Positions 49,321 to 57,463 of a stretch of 64,000 bases of DNA are shown here, in pieces (the stretch's first letter is position 1; each line of letters starts with the position of its first letter). Source of the stretch: Trinickia acidisoli (GTDB lineage: Bacteria; Pseudomonadota; Gammaproteobacteria; Burkholderiales; Burkholderiaceae). Location: NCBI RefSeq assembly GCF_017315725.1, contig NZ_JAFLRG010000002.1, positions 2,170,001 through 2,234,000 on the forward strand. The letters run 5' to 3'. Position numbers and translations under genes: made by a program. A model generated the notes under the pieces. That model was not told where the DNA came from and made no database searches. It saw nothing but the letters and a program-made list of their open reading frames with translations.

Positions 49321-50847
49321 ATGAAAGCCACGCCACTCTTCACGACGGCCGTCCCGCGTATCGACGCGACCGGCGCTATCGTACCCTCACTTGTACCCGC
49401 ATTTGCACGTTTGCGGCCGAGGCCCCTCTCTCTTGACAGGACGATCGCCTCGACCTCGCGGGCCGTCGCATTGACCTGCGGCATGCAGGCGCTTGCCGGT
49501 ATCGCGGCGGCGTGTGCCGACGAAGTGCCGCAGGTCGCGCAGCAAGCGACGACGCCGAACGCCGTCGTCGGTGCCGAGTCCGCGCTGACGGGCAAGCCGC
49601 CGGCGCCGCACTCGAGCCAGGCGGGCAGCGCGGGGCGCGTCGCCGATAGCCGGCTCGATCTCGAATGGCGCAATTACACCGACTACTTTCATGCCGACGG
49701 CTCCAACCATCGTCATGCTTGGGTCGAAGGTCTGCAAGCCAAGTTCGAATCGGGCTTCACGCGAGGGCCGATCGGTTTCGGCGTCGATGCGGCGCTGTTC
49801 GGCGCACTGAAGCTCGATGGCGGAGATGGCGCGCACAACATGGTGTTCATCGGCCGGCACGGCGATGGCGAGCACCGGACCGCGTGGGCCTATCCGGGCA
49901 TGTATGCGATCAAGGCGCGTATTTCGGAGTCCTTACTGAAGTACGGCTTGCAAGATGTGTCGAATCCGTTTCTCGACCCGCACGACAATCGTGCATTGCC
50001 GCCGACGTTTCTCGGCGCATCGCTGGTGAGCCGGGAAATCACGGGTCTATCGATGCAAGCGGGCAGCTTCACGAAGGTGGACGCTCGCGGCCGGACGAAC
50101 TTGACCGACTTGAGGACGGCTTACGGAGGCGTCGCGTTCAAGCGCGTCAGTTACGCGGGCGCCACGTGGGATTATTCGTCGAACGGGTCGGCGTCGCTCT
50201 ATGCCGACCAGGCGGACGACGTATGGCGTCAATATTACGCATCGTTGCAACACGGCATCGGCAACGTGCGGTCGATCAGACTGACCGGCTTCGCTAACGT
50301 TTATTCGACGCACGACGCCGGTGCTGCGCTGCAAGGGCCGATCCGCAACAACGCTTGCAGCGTGTCGTTATCCGCGCAGCACGGTCCGAATGGACTGCTG
50401 ATCGGCTATCAAAAGATCTTCGGCGACCAGTTCTTCGACTACATCGACGAAACGGCGGGCGTCTATCTCGTCAATTCGATGAACGTCGACTACAACGCAC
50501 CGCACGAGCAGTCGCTGCAATTGCGCTATACGTTCGACGGCAAATATGCGGGCATACCGGGCTTTTCGGCGATGGTATGGGCACAGCAAGGATGGGGTGC
50601 CGACGCGTCGGCGGCGCAGCGCAACGCGAACGGGCCGCTTGGTTCGCTCTACTTTCGCAATGGACAGCCCGTGCACGGTCGGCATCACGAGTTCGGATTC
50701 ATTCCGACCTATGTCGTGCAAAGCGGACGGCTCAAGAATACAAAGATCACGCTCATTGCGCAGTGGCATGTCGGATCGGCATCTTACTCGGACAGCACGA
50801 ATCAGGCATATCGTCTTTTGGTGACGTTGCCGGTGCGCGTTTTTTGA
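49321..50847 (+). CDS. OprD-family outer-membrane porin
   Basis: A 508-residue OprD-like protein. The mature barrel shows DLEWRNYTDYFHADG, AWVEGLQAKFESGFTRGPIGFGVDAALFGALKLDGG, KARISESLLKYGLQDVSNPFL, LQLRYTFDGKYAGIPGF and ends LLVTLPVRVF. The signal is unusual: about 45 ordinary residues precede the hydrophobic stretch AVALTCGMQALAGIAAACA, so either the start lies farther downstream or the protein has an extended signal region. The ATG at 49321 has no clear ribosome-binding site. OprD channels take up basic amino acids, small peptides or aromatic acids. It is divergent from the POT transporter. Confidence 0.82.
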   Translation: MKATPLFTTAVPRIDATGAIVPSLVPAFARLRPRPLSLDRTIASTSRAVALTCGMQALAGIAAACADEVPQVAQQATTPNAVVGAESALTGKPPAPHSSQAGSAGRVADSRLDLEWRNYTDYFHADGSNHRHAWVEGLQAKFESGFTRGPIGFGVDAALFGALKLDGGDGAHNMVFIGRHGDGEHRTAWAYPGMYAIKARISESLLKYGLQDVSNPFLDPHDNRALPPTFLGASLVSREITGLSMQAGSFTKVDARGRTNLTDLRTAYGGVAFKRVSYAGATWDYSSNGSASLYADQADDVWRQYYASLQHGIGNVRSIRLTGFANVYSTHDAGAALQGPIRNNACSVSLSAQHGPNGLLIGYQKIFGDQFFDYIDETAGVYLVNSMNVDYNAPHEQSLQLRYTFDGKYAGIPGFSAMVWAQQGWGADASAAQRNANGPLGSLYFRNGQPVHGRHHEFGFIPTYVVQSGRLKNTKITLIAQWHVGSASYSDSTNQAYRLLVTLPVRVF

Positions 50848-50984
50848 TCGGAGCCGGTACGATAAGCCCGCGACGGCGCTCATGGCCGTCGCGAGCCTCT
50901 ACTAATAAGAAAGAGAAATGAGGGAACGCAGTGAAGCGAGAGACGATAGCGATCGTGTGAGAAAGACGATGGCTTTCGGTAAAT

Positions 50985-51230
50985 TCATCGAACGTGCTGT
51001 TCGCCCGGTAATTCTGCCCCGTGCGCGCGTATCGCCGCGATCAGCTCGGCCGGCGTGATCTCATAGCGGACTTCCCGGTGGATGCCCGGCTTGCGCTCGT
51101 CGATTTCGATCAGATGAATACTTTTCCCGTCGTCTGTCGCTTCGAGCCGCAATGTGCGGACGACATGTCCGCCCGTGTCGTGGATTTCGGTGAGCAGGGT
51201 CATTGCCCCGGAAGAGCCGGTGGTGCGCAT
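50985..51230 (-). CDS. Small conserved-looking hypothetical protein
   Basis: An 81-residue protein without signal or membrane segment. The core (VRTLRLEATDDGKSIHLIEIDE, EVRYEITPAELIAAIRAHGAEL) predicts alternating strands and a closing helix, as in small beta-sheet binding proteins. A GAGGAAA precedes the ATG at 51230 at suitable distance, supporting a real gene. I do not recognise the family. It is flanked by the OprD-like gene (convergent) and a TetR gene (same strand), with no evident link. Confidence 0.55.
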   Translation of the reverse strand: MRTTGSSGAMTLLTEIHDTGGHVVRTLRLEATDDGKSIHLIEIDERKPGIHREVRYEITPAELIAAIRAHGAELPGEQHVR

Positions 51231-51499
51231 CGAACGTTTCCTCGAGTCGTGGTGAAGCGATTGTACGGGCTTACAGAGGCTTATGTCTGTCGCCGCGCGC
51301 GCATAACGCTCATAGCGCCGCCGCGACGGACAAGGCCGGCATGCCTCGCGCCCATTTCATGCCGATGAGTGTATCGCGAAGTTCGGTCGCGCCAGCGCCT
51401 TTTAAAAGTGCGCGAACACAATGCGCCACAGCGCGCGCGCTTGGGGTTGACGCTCTTCCCGAAGTGCCTCACCGTCGGCGCGAGTGCCGGCGGTGAGCC

Positions 51500-52069
51500 T
51501 TAGGCGATGTGCATGCGTTCGTTTTCGATGACCGCCTGCGCGATTTCCCATGCGTCGCGCGCGGCATCGACGCGTCCGCTCAGTTGACGTGCCAGCGTTG
51601 CACCATCGAGGAGCAGTGCGCAACGGCGTGCGAGACGGATCGCCGTTTCACCATCGAAACGCTCGTCGAGAACGCGTTCGAGCGAATGAACGAAGGCGCG
51701 GCGCTGCGCCTGCGACGCGGCGAGAATCTCGTTCTCCTCCGCGTGGTATTCCGCCGCCGCATGGATCAGCATGTTGCCGGTGAACGTTTCCGAGCGAAAC
51801 CATGCGTCGTGCCATTGGAAAATCGCATGGAGCTTGTCGAGCGCATCCGTATGCGCCGCCACGGCTGCGGCGATCCCGGCCACCAGGGCCGCGCCTTGCT
51901 CGTTCAGTACTTCGACGACGAGGCGGCTCTTGGACGGGAAATGCTTGTACATCGTCATCTTGGCGACGCGCGATTCGGCGATGATTCTGTCGATGCCGAC
52001 GGCGTGAAAACCGAACTGCGAAAATAGCCGAGTTGCGGTTTCGATCAGCGCTTTCTTTTTTTCGCTCAT
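51500..52069 (-). CDS. TetR-family transcriptional regulator
   Basis: A 189-residue TetR regulator whose helix-turn-helix region (residues about 5-50) reads KKALIETATRLFSQFGFHAVGIDRIIAESRVAKMTMYKHFPSKSRLVVEVL, close to AcrR-like groups that respond to organic compounds. The C-terminal part contains the FHWHDAWFRSETFTGNMLIHAAAEY helix typical of one TetR subclass. No divergent target starts within 378 bases. Function unknown. Confidence 0.85.
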   Translation of the reverse strand: MSEKKKALIETATRLFSQFGFHAVGIDRIIAESRVAKMTMYKHFPSKSRLVVEVLNEQGAALVAGIAAAVAAHTDALDKLHAIFQWHDAWFRSETFTGNMLIHAAAEYHAEENEILAASQAQRRAFVHSLERVLDERFDGETAIRLARRCALLLDGATLARQLSGRVDAARDAWEIAQAVIENERMHIA

Positions 52070-52448
52070 TTAGAGGCCCGCTTCTATAGTGGAAGTTATG
52101 TGTTTTCGCGTCGAAACCCGTCAAGTGCGATGTTTCTTTCCTTAAAAAACGGTTTTAGGAAGAAACGTTTTCGCGGCAGATGACTTGGTTCGGCCTGCCG
52201 GCAATCTCTCAATGCGCGGCAATGATCTCGAAGCTTCGTAATTCAAATCGAAGCGCGCGCCGAAATCAAGCCCTTTCCCTTGGTTATTGAAAGGCACGCG
52301 CTGTTCATTCGAGGTGTCGGACGATGCATTCGAACCCGGCGGTGCCTGCCGACCTGACAGTTTGCTTGCAGTGCTGCATCGACGTCCGTTGCTCGTGCGA
52401 GCCTAGTGATACGATCGCCGGGCCGGCAACTTCCTCTTTCGACGACAC
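52070..52448. other. 379-base intergenic region between divergent TetR and DnaJ-domain genes
   Basis: No gene is convincing here. The part nearest the TetR gene is AT-rich (for example around 52095-52150) and would contain its promoter; the rest is ordinary GC-rich DNA. No dyad larger than about six bases stood out. Confidence 0.45.
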
Positions 52449-53096
52449 ATGGTGACGCTGTACGAAGCGCTTGGCGTGCGCGAAGACGCCTCCGACGACG
52501 AAATCAAACGTGCATATCGAAAGGCCGCGATGCGAGCGCACCCCGATCGCAATAAGGGGCGCGAAGCCGCGGCGCACGATGCGTTTCAGGAAATCAAGCA
52601 GGCTTATGCGATTTTGTCCGACCCGGCGCAGCGGCACGTGTATGACGCCGTCTTCGCGGAAGAAATGAGCAAGCTGGGCGAACGCGAAGCGCAAGAAGCA
52701 CAAGAAGCGCGCGAGCGGGCCGAGCGTGAAGCGCGTGCCGAGCGGGAACGATATGAAAAATACGTCTCGCAGGCGATGCGCTACGCCGAGCGCGGGCACA
52801 ACCGAGACGTCGTGTTCGGCGTCTTGCTCGGCCGAGGATGCGACGAAGCGCTCGCCGCGCGGATCGCCGACGGCATAGCGGCGCTTTGCGCGTCACGCAC
52901 GCATGCGGCTTATGCCGAGGGCGCCGCGGCCTCGAGCCGCGCCGAGGATGCAACGGCCGGCGATCGGCGGCGGGCATCTTCGCCGGCACCGCTCAACGAA
53001 GCGAGCGCCGACGACGACGCCCTGTCGCCCGAACCCGCCGCACACGCGGGACTGTTTTCCACCCTCTGGCACGGCGTTTTCGGCTTGCACTCTTAA
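52449..53096 (+). CDS. J-domain (DnaJ-like) protein
   Basis: A 215-residue co-chaperone with an N-terminal J domain: LYEALGVREDASDDEIKRAYRKAAMRAHPDRNKG (HPD motif at about residues 31-33) and DAFQEIKQAYAILSDPAQRHVYDAVF. It is followed by a highly charged helix (EEMSKLGEREAQEAQEARERAEREARAERERYEKY) and an Ala-rich C-terminus without zinc-finger or substrate domains, so it is a class C J protein. It should stimulate a DnaK-type ATPase for an unknown client. A GTG or ATG choice is clear: ATG at 52449. Confidence 0.87.
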   Translation: MVTLYEALGVREDASDDEIKRAYRKAAMRAHPDRNKGREAAAHDAFQEIKQAYAILSDPAQRHVYDAVFAEEMSKLGEREAQEAQEARERAEREARAERERYEKYVSQAMRYAERGHNRDVVFGVLLGRGCDEALAARIADGIAALCASRTHAAYAEGAAASSRAEDATAGDRRRASSPAPLNEASADDDALSPEPAAHAGLFSTLWHGVFGLHS

Positions 53097-53112
53097 CGCT
53101 TGCAGTTTGTCG

Positions 53113-53958
53113 TCAAGCGGGGAAATCCGTCGATGTCGATAGCGCTTCCCACGCATCGAATTCCGCGCGCAACGCGTCGAGCTGTTCGCGCACACGTGCG
53201 ACGGCGTCCGTGCCGAGCAGTAAATGCATCGGCGGGTTGCTCGATCCGACGATTTCGAGAATGGCGCGCGCGGCTTGCGCCGGATCGCCGCGCTGCTTGC
53301 CGCTCGTCGATTGCCGGCGGGTGCGCATCGGGTCGAACAAAGCGTCGTAGTCGGAGATCGAGCGCTGCGCGCGCACCAGCGAGCGTCCGGCCCAATCGGT
53401 GCGAAATGCGCCGGGCGCAACGGCCGTCACGTGGATGCCCAGGTCTTTCACTTCTCGGGCCAGGCTCTCCGAAATGCCTTCGAGCGCGAACTTGGTGCCG
53501 TGATACGCGCTCAAGCCCGGGTGCGTGATGTAGCCGCCCATCGACGTGATGTTGATGATGTTGCCGCGCCTGCGGCGGCGCATGTAGGGCAGCACGGCTT
53601 GGATCATGGCGACGGCGCCGAAGACGTTGACGTCGAATTGCTTGCGCCAGTCGGCCAGTGTCGATTCTTCGAGAATGCCTTCGAAACCGTAGCCGGCGTT
53701 ATTGACCAGTACGTCGATCGCGCCGACTTTGCCTTCGACGTCGGCAACGGCATCGGCGATAGCATCGGTCTGCGTCACGTCGAGCAGCTTGCCGATGGCT
53801 CGACCGGGGCCGAGCAGTTCGAATTCGCCGAGCGCCGTTTGATCGCGCAACGTACCGACGACGCGATGGCCGCCCGCGATCGCCGCCTGTGCCAGCGCGC
53901 GGCCAAGGCCGCTGCTGACGCCCGTGATGAAAAACACCTTGCTTTGCGTAATGGACAT
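53113..53958 (-). CDS. Short-chain dehydrogenase/reductase
   Basis: A 281-residue classical SDR. The cofactor motif TGVSSGLGRA (TGxxxGxG) is near residue 12, NNAGYG follows at about 88, and the catalytic Ser, Tyr and Lys are in INITSMGGY and AYHGTKFALEG. An Asp-rich early region and VGTLRD suggest NADP(H) preference. Its longer C-terminus (YDALFDPMRTRRQSTSGKQRGDPAQAARAI) matches the Burkholderia SDR group often annotated as ketoreductases. A GGAGGAA site precedes the ATG at 53958. Substrate unknown; convergent with the J-domain gene. Confidence 0.9.
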   Translation of the reverse strand: MSITQSKVFFITGVSSGLGRALAQAAIAGGHRVVGTLRDQTALGEFELLGPGRAIGKLLDVTQTDAIADAVADVEGKVGAIDVLVNNAGYGFEGILEESTLADWRKQFDVNVFGAVAMIQAVLPYMRRRRRGNIINITSMGGYITHPGLSAYHGTKFALEGISESLAREVKDLGIHVTAVAPGAFRTDWAGRSLVRAQRSISDYDALFDPMRTRRQSTSGKQRGDPAQAARAILEIVGSSNPPMHLLLGTDAVARVREQLDALRAEFDAWEALSTSTDFPA

Positions 53959-54281
53959 CAGTTCCTCCGGTTGGAATGAAGTCGGCGTCTATGCTACGGC
54001 AAGTACGACAAGGGCGGCATACCGACGGTTCGTAGGCGCAATGCGCGTGTCCGCCCGATTGCTCGGCGGACACGATCAATGTCCTGACGATTCATGCGCC
54101 GCCGATGTCGGGCCTCTTCGACGATCCGAGCACCCGACTCGCTATAAAAAGAGTGCGGCATTGGCTATCGATATCCGATCGATCGCGGCTGCAAAGATGC
54201 GTCGCACTCATTGCATACGCTTAATGCCGTGGCATACTCCGGCCATTCGAAAAAGAACGTTTGGCCAAAGGAGTTCGTTCG
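53959..54281. other. 323-base intergenic region, no gene seen
   Basis: No convincing coding sequence. An AT-rich stretch around 54140-54160 and the AAAGGAG at 54267-54273 belong to the promoter and ribosome-binding site of the following small lipoprotein. Nothing else stood out. Confidence 0.4.
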
Positions 54282-54560
54282 ATGAAGGACATGTCTTTCT
54301 TGCAGTGGCGCGCGGGTGCGTTTGCGCGCTCGATGGCGGCGGCTTCGCTGGCCGCGTCGATTCTGGCCGGATGCGGCGGTAGCGCACCGCTCTTTACGGG
54401 CGACGGCAGGCCGACGACGGTTGTTCAATGCTCGGCGGGCAGTTCGTGGGATAACTGCACCGAGCATGCGCGCGCCATTTGCGAGGGCGATATCGACGTC
54501 ATCCAGCAATCGGATGCCAATGGATCGCATAAGTTACTGTTCGCTTGCCGGGCTAAATGA
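54282..54560 (+). CDS. Small lipoprotein
   Basis: A 92-residue lipoprotein. The N-terminal signal ends in the lipobox ILAGC (Cys about 32), followed by GGSAPLFTGDGRPTTVVQC and three more Cys in the mature part (QCSAGSSWDNC, HARAICEG, LLFACRAK). An AAGGAG eight bases before the ATG at 54282 supports the start; ATG upstream at 54261 would add seven residues. Two pairs of cysteines probably form disulfides in the periplasm. Function unknown. Confidence 0.72.
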   Translation: MKDMSFLQWRAGAFARSMAAASLAASILAGCGGSAPLFTGDGRPTTVVQCSAGSSWDNCTEHARAICEGDIDVIQQSDANGSHKLLFACRAK

Positions 54561-54719
54561 CCGCATACCGATGAGTTGCATGTTCCAGCGCGCGGCAACT
54601 CTATAGCGCCGAGGTCCGTAGCTTGCTGTCTTTTTCATGGATACCCGGCGATTGCACTTTTGCGCGAATGAGCAGTCAGAGGAGTGGTAACCGTCAATCA
54701 ACGAGGAGGGTGAATTTTT

Positions 54720-55013
54720 ATGGCGACGTACAGGCAGTTGACCGAACAACTGGCGAAAGTGCAAAGAGAAATGGCTGTGGCACGCGAACAAGAGTTGCAC
54801 AGCGCCATCTCGCAGATCAAGGAGCAGATCGCGGAGTACGGCATTACGGCCGAAGAACTCGGGTTCGCGAACAAACGCGCGGCGTCGCGTAAAGCAGCGG
54901 GCGGGTTACCTCCGAAATATCGAGATCCGAAGACGGGGGCAACCTGGAGTGGGCGTGGGCGCGCGCCGGCTTGGCTCGGTAAGCGGCGCGAGCGATTCCT
55001 CATCCAGCCGTAA
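54720..55013 (+). CDS. H-NS-family nucleoid protein
   Basis: A 97-residue H-NS-like protein. The N-terminal half (LTEQLAKVQREMAVAREQELHSAISQIKEQIAEYGI) is a coiled-coil dimerisation region, and the C-terminal DNA-binding core reads PPKYRDPKTGATWSGRGRAPAWL, the betaproteobacterial H-NS signature with the W-S-G-R-G-R hook. It should silence AT-rich DNA. A GAGGAGGG site lies about ten bases before the ATG. It is followed by a strong hairpin, so it is a single-gene unit. Confidence 0.93.
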   Translation: MATYRQLTEQLAKVQREMAVAREQELHSAISQIKEQIAEYGITAEELGFANKRAASRKAAGGLPPKYRDPKTGATWSGRGRAPAWLGKRRERFLIQP

Positions 55014-55052
55014 TTTCAGCCGTCATTCGCACGCCGATCGGCGCCCTCCGAG

Positions 55053-55086
55053 CCTAGCGAAAAGCGCGATGACGCTTTTCGCTAGG
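55053..55086 (+). terminator. Perfect 14-bp stem-loop after the H-NS gene
   Basis: CCTAGCGAAAAGCG (55053-55066) and CGCTTTTCGCTAGG (55073-55086) are exactly complementary around a CGATGA loop, 40 bases after the H-NS stop. No long T-run follows, but the stem is strong enough for a transcription terminator or mRNA end. Confidence 0.7.
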
Positions 55087-55141
55087 CCGCGGCTTCGTAG
55101 TCGCCGTCCGCGGGCAGTCGGCCATGACGAAGAGGGCGTCC

Positions 55142-55531
55142 ATGACGTTGGAACAATTGCTGGAAAGAGCGAAGACGGCGCGTGAAAGGGCGTATGCGCC
55201 GTATTCGAAGTTCAAGGTGGGCGCGGCGTTGCTGACGAAGGACGGGCGCGTCTTCGATGGCTGCAACGTCGAGAATGCTTCGTACGGGCTTTGCAATTGC
55301 GCCGAGCGTACGGCGCTCTTCAGCGCGATCGCGGCAGGCTGTCGACGCGATGAATTTTCCGCGCTGGCGGTCGTGGGCGATACCGATGGACCCATCGCAC
55401 CGTGCGGCGCATGCCGGCAGGTCATCATCGAACTGGGCGGGCCCGATCTCGAGATTCGGCTCGGCAATCTACGCGGCGAGGTGCGCGATACGACGGCGCG
55501 CGAGCAGTTGCCCGACGCTTTCCACTTGTGA
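55142..55531 (+). CDS. cdd: Cytidine deaminase
   Basis: A 129-residue homotetrameric-type cytidine deaminase that converts cytidine and deoxycytidine to uridine in pyrimidine salvage. The zinc site is visible as CNCAERTAL (Cys53, catalytic Glu55) and APCGACRQV (Cys88, Cys91), and YSKFKVGAALL is the conserved substrate region. Length matches the small T-CDA form. The ATG at 55142 fits a GAGGG site; an upstream in-frame ATG adds six residues. A nucleoside hydrolase gene follows within nine bases, making a two-gene nucleoside salvage unit. Confidence 0.94.
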   Translation: MTLEQLLERAKTARERAYAPYSKFKVGAALLTKDGRVFDGCNVENASYGLCNCAERTALFSAIAAGCRRDEFSALAVVGDTDGPIAPCGACRQVIIELGGPDLEIRLGNLRGEVRDTTAREQLPDAFHL

Positions 55532-55539
55532 GTATCCGT

Positions 55540-56511
55540 ATGCACAAGGTCATCTACGACACCGATCCGGGCGTCGACGATGCGATGGCGCTCGTCTTCC
55601 AAGCGATGCATCCGCAGATCGAACTGCTCGGCGTCACGAGCGTATTCGGCAATGCCGCGATCGAGACGACGACGCGCAACGCACGCTATCTCGCGGAGCG
55701 TTTCGCGCCGGGCGTGCCGGTCGCGCGCGGTGCGGCGGCGCCGCTTCGTCGTGCGGCGCCTGCGCCCGTCGACTGGATTCACGGCGATGACGGTCTCGGC
55801 AATACGGGTTTGCAGCCGACCGATCGAAGCACGTTCGATGCGCGCTCCGCGCATCGCTTTATCATCGATACCGTTCGCGCGTTGCCCGGCGAAGTCACGC
55901 TCGTTGCCGTCGGACCGTTGACGAATCTCGCGCTTGCGCTCGGCGAGGACCCGGATGTCGCACGGCTCGTCAAGCAGGTGGTCGTCATGGGCGGCGCCTT
56001 CGGTGCCGGCGGCGTGAACGGCAACGTGTCGCCGGCGGCCGAGGCCAACATGCTCGGCGATCCTCACGCGGCCGACATCGTCTTCGGTGCGGCGTGGCCC
56101 GTTGCCATCGTCGGCCTCGACGTAACGGAAAGCACCGTCATGACGACGGACTATCTTGCCAAGCTGCGCGACGACGCGGGCGAGATCGGCCGATTCGTCT
56201 GGGACGTTTCTCGGGACTACGAAGCATTTCACCGATCGAGCGCGGGGCTCGAAGGCATTTACGTGCACGATGCGTCGGCGGTTGCGTATTTGCTGGCGCC
56301 GCAACTCTATACGACACGCAAAGGGCCGGTGCGGGTGCTGACCGAAGGCATTGCCGCAGGCCACACGATTCAAAAGCCCATGACGTTTCCGGCGAGCGCG
56401 CCCGATTGGGACGATCGGCCGCCGTGCGAGGTGTGCGTTGGCGTCGACAGTACGCAAATGCTTGCACTCTATGCACGCACGTTGTGCGGCAAGTTATCCG
56501 GCAAGAATTGA
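55540..56511 (+). CDS. Inosine/uridine-preferring nucleoside hydrolase
   Basis: A 323-residue nucleoside hydrolase. The calcium-binding N-terminus YDTDPGVDDAMAL (Asp7, Asp9, Asp13, Asp14) is diagnostic, and later VAVGPLTNLALAL and VVVMGGAFGAGGVNGNVSPAAEANMLGDPHAA match the family. It cleaves ribonucleosides to base and ribose in salvage. The ATG at 55540 begins the conserved region; a GTG at 55528 overlapping the cdd stop is possible. The pairing with cdd suggests a cytidine to uridine to uracil route. Confidence 0.92.
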   Translation: MHKVIYDTDPGVDDAMALVFQAMHPQIELLGVTSVFGNAAIETTTRNARYLAERFAPGVPVARGAAAPLRRAAPAPVDWIHGDDGLGNTGLQPTDRSTFDARSAHRFIIDTVRALPGEVTLVAVGPLTNLALALGEDPDVARLVKQVVVMGGAFGAGGVNGNVSPAAEANMLGDPHAADIVFGAAWPVAIVGLDVTESTVMTTDYLAKLRDDAGEIGRFVWDVSRDYEAFHRSSAGLEGIYVHDASAVAYLLAPQLYTTRKGPVRVLTEGIAAGHTIQKPMTFPASAPDWDDRPPCEVCVGVDSTQMLALYARTLCGKLSGKN

Positions 56512-56631
56512 TGGGTCCCGAAAACCCTCACCTTTGAGGTCGAACGGCGAACGCCGCAGCCGTAGCGGGAGCGGATGTGCGTCTTGGGATTTAGCAGGTC
56601 CCGAAAAAGCTCACCATGCGAGCGTGGCCGA

Positions 56632-57345
56632 CTATCTTCCGGCGTCGCGCTCGCATGCCCAGGTGCTCAGCAATGTGCGCGTATTCGTAAAAATCGTTTG
56701 TTTGACGAACTCGATCTTCTCCGCATCGAGACTCGGCCATTTGAGCAGCGTTAGCAGGCTGCGCGGCGCCGTATGGAACAACATGAATTGGCCGTGCAGC
56801 GTCACCAATCGAATGATCGTCAGTGGATCGTCGGGGGCCGTGCCGCCAATCTTCGCGATGAGCTGGGTGGCGACGCGGTTGAGCGGGCCGCGCACGCGCT
56901 CCTGAAAGATCTCGGTGGCGATCGACGGCTCCTGCCCACCTTGCTCACGCACGAAGAAGAGCTTCAGCGTCGGTGCACTGGGCGTGCCCAGCGCTTTATC
57001 GATCATGACGTTTTGGATGTCGACGAATGCTTCGATCAGGGCGGCGACATTGTCCGTCGACTCGAGCGTCGCCGCAGAGCGCAGGACCACCGGCTCGAAT
57101 TTGGTCCATACGTCGTCGGCCAAATGTTCGGCGCACGCTCGATAAACCCCTTCCTTGTTTTCGAAGTAGTACTGCAGCGCCGGCGCGTTGACGCCTGCTC
57201 GTGCCGCGATGTCGCGCGTCGAGGCCGCGACGAATCCATGTTCGCCGAATAGCTCGATGGCCGCGTGGATGATGCGAAGGCGCGTTTCCTCGCCGCGCGC
57301 GTAGCCCCCTTCAGTCGAACGGCGTGGGCGCTTCGTCTCGGTCAT
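56632..57345 (-). CDS. TetR-family regulator of the divergent EmrAB pump (CecR-like)
   Basis: A 237-residue TetR regulator with the DUF1956/CecR-type C-terminal domain. The helix-turn-helix is RLRIIHAAIELFGEHGFVAASTRDIAARAGVNAPALQYYFENKEGVYRAC (about 22-70). The C-terminal region has KLFFVREQGGQEPSIATEIFQERVRGPLNRV, typical of YbiH/CecR. It is divergent from emrA with 118 bases between the starts, in which a sigma-70-like promoter and TGACA/TGTCA arms are visible. It probably represses the pump and releases it on binding a xenobiotic. Confidence 0.9.
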   Translation of the reverse strand: MTETKRPRRSTEGGYARGEETRLRIIHAAIELFGEHGFVAASTRDIAARAGVNAPALQYYFENKEGVYRACAEHLADDVWTKFEPVVLRSAATLESTDNVAALIEAFVDIQNVMIDKALGTPSAPTLKLFFVREQGGQEPSIATEIFQERVRGPLNRVATQLIAKIGGTAPDDPLTIIRLVTLHGQFMLFHTAPRSLLTLLKWPSLDAEKIEFVKQTIFTNTRTLLSTWACERDAGR

Positions 57346-57396
57346 GACGTGAATCCTTTCGAACGGTTACGGCGGTGCTGGTCAGAAATATATCAC

Positions 57397-57429
57397 TTGA
57401 CACATTTTTTCCAACTGGAATAATTGTCA
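57397..57429 (+). promoter_or_regulatory. emrA promoter with overlapping inverted repeat
   Basis: TTGACA (57397-57402) and AATAAT (57419-57424) are spaced by 16 bases, a good sigma-70 promoter for the pump operon. TGACA (57398-57402) and TGTCA (57425-57429) are inverted around it, so a TetR repressor could bind across the promoter. The start of emrA lies 35 bases downstream. Confidence 0.6.
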
Positions 57430-57463
57430 GGCGTAAGGCTACGCCCCCAGAGGACACAGGAAC

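Noticed and set aside
55054..56457. A 467-codon minus-strand frame across cdd and the nucleoside hydrolase
   Set aside because: Both plus-strand genes have intact catalytic motifs and the antisense product is Arg-rich without domains.
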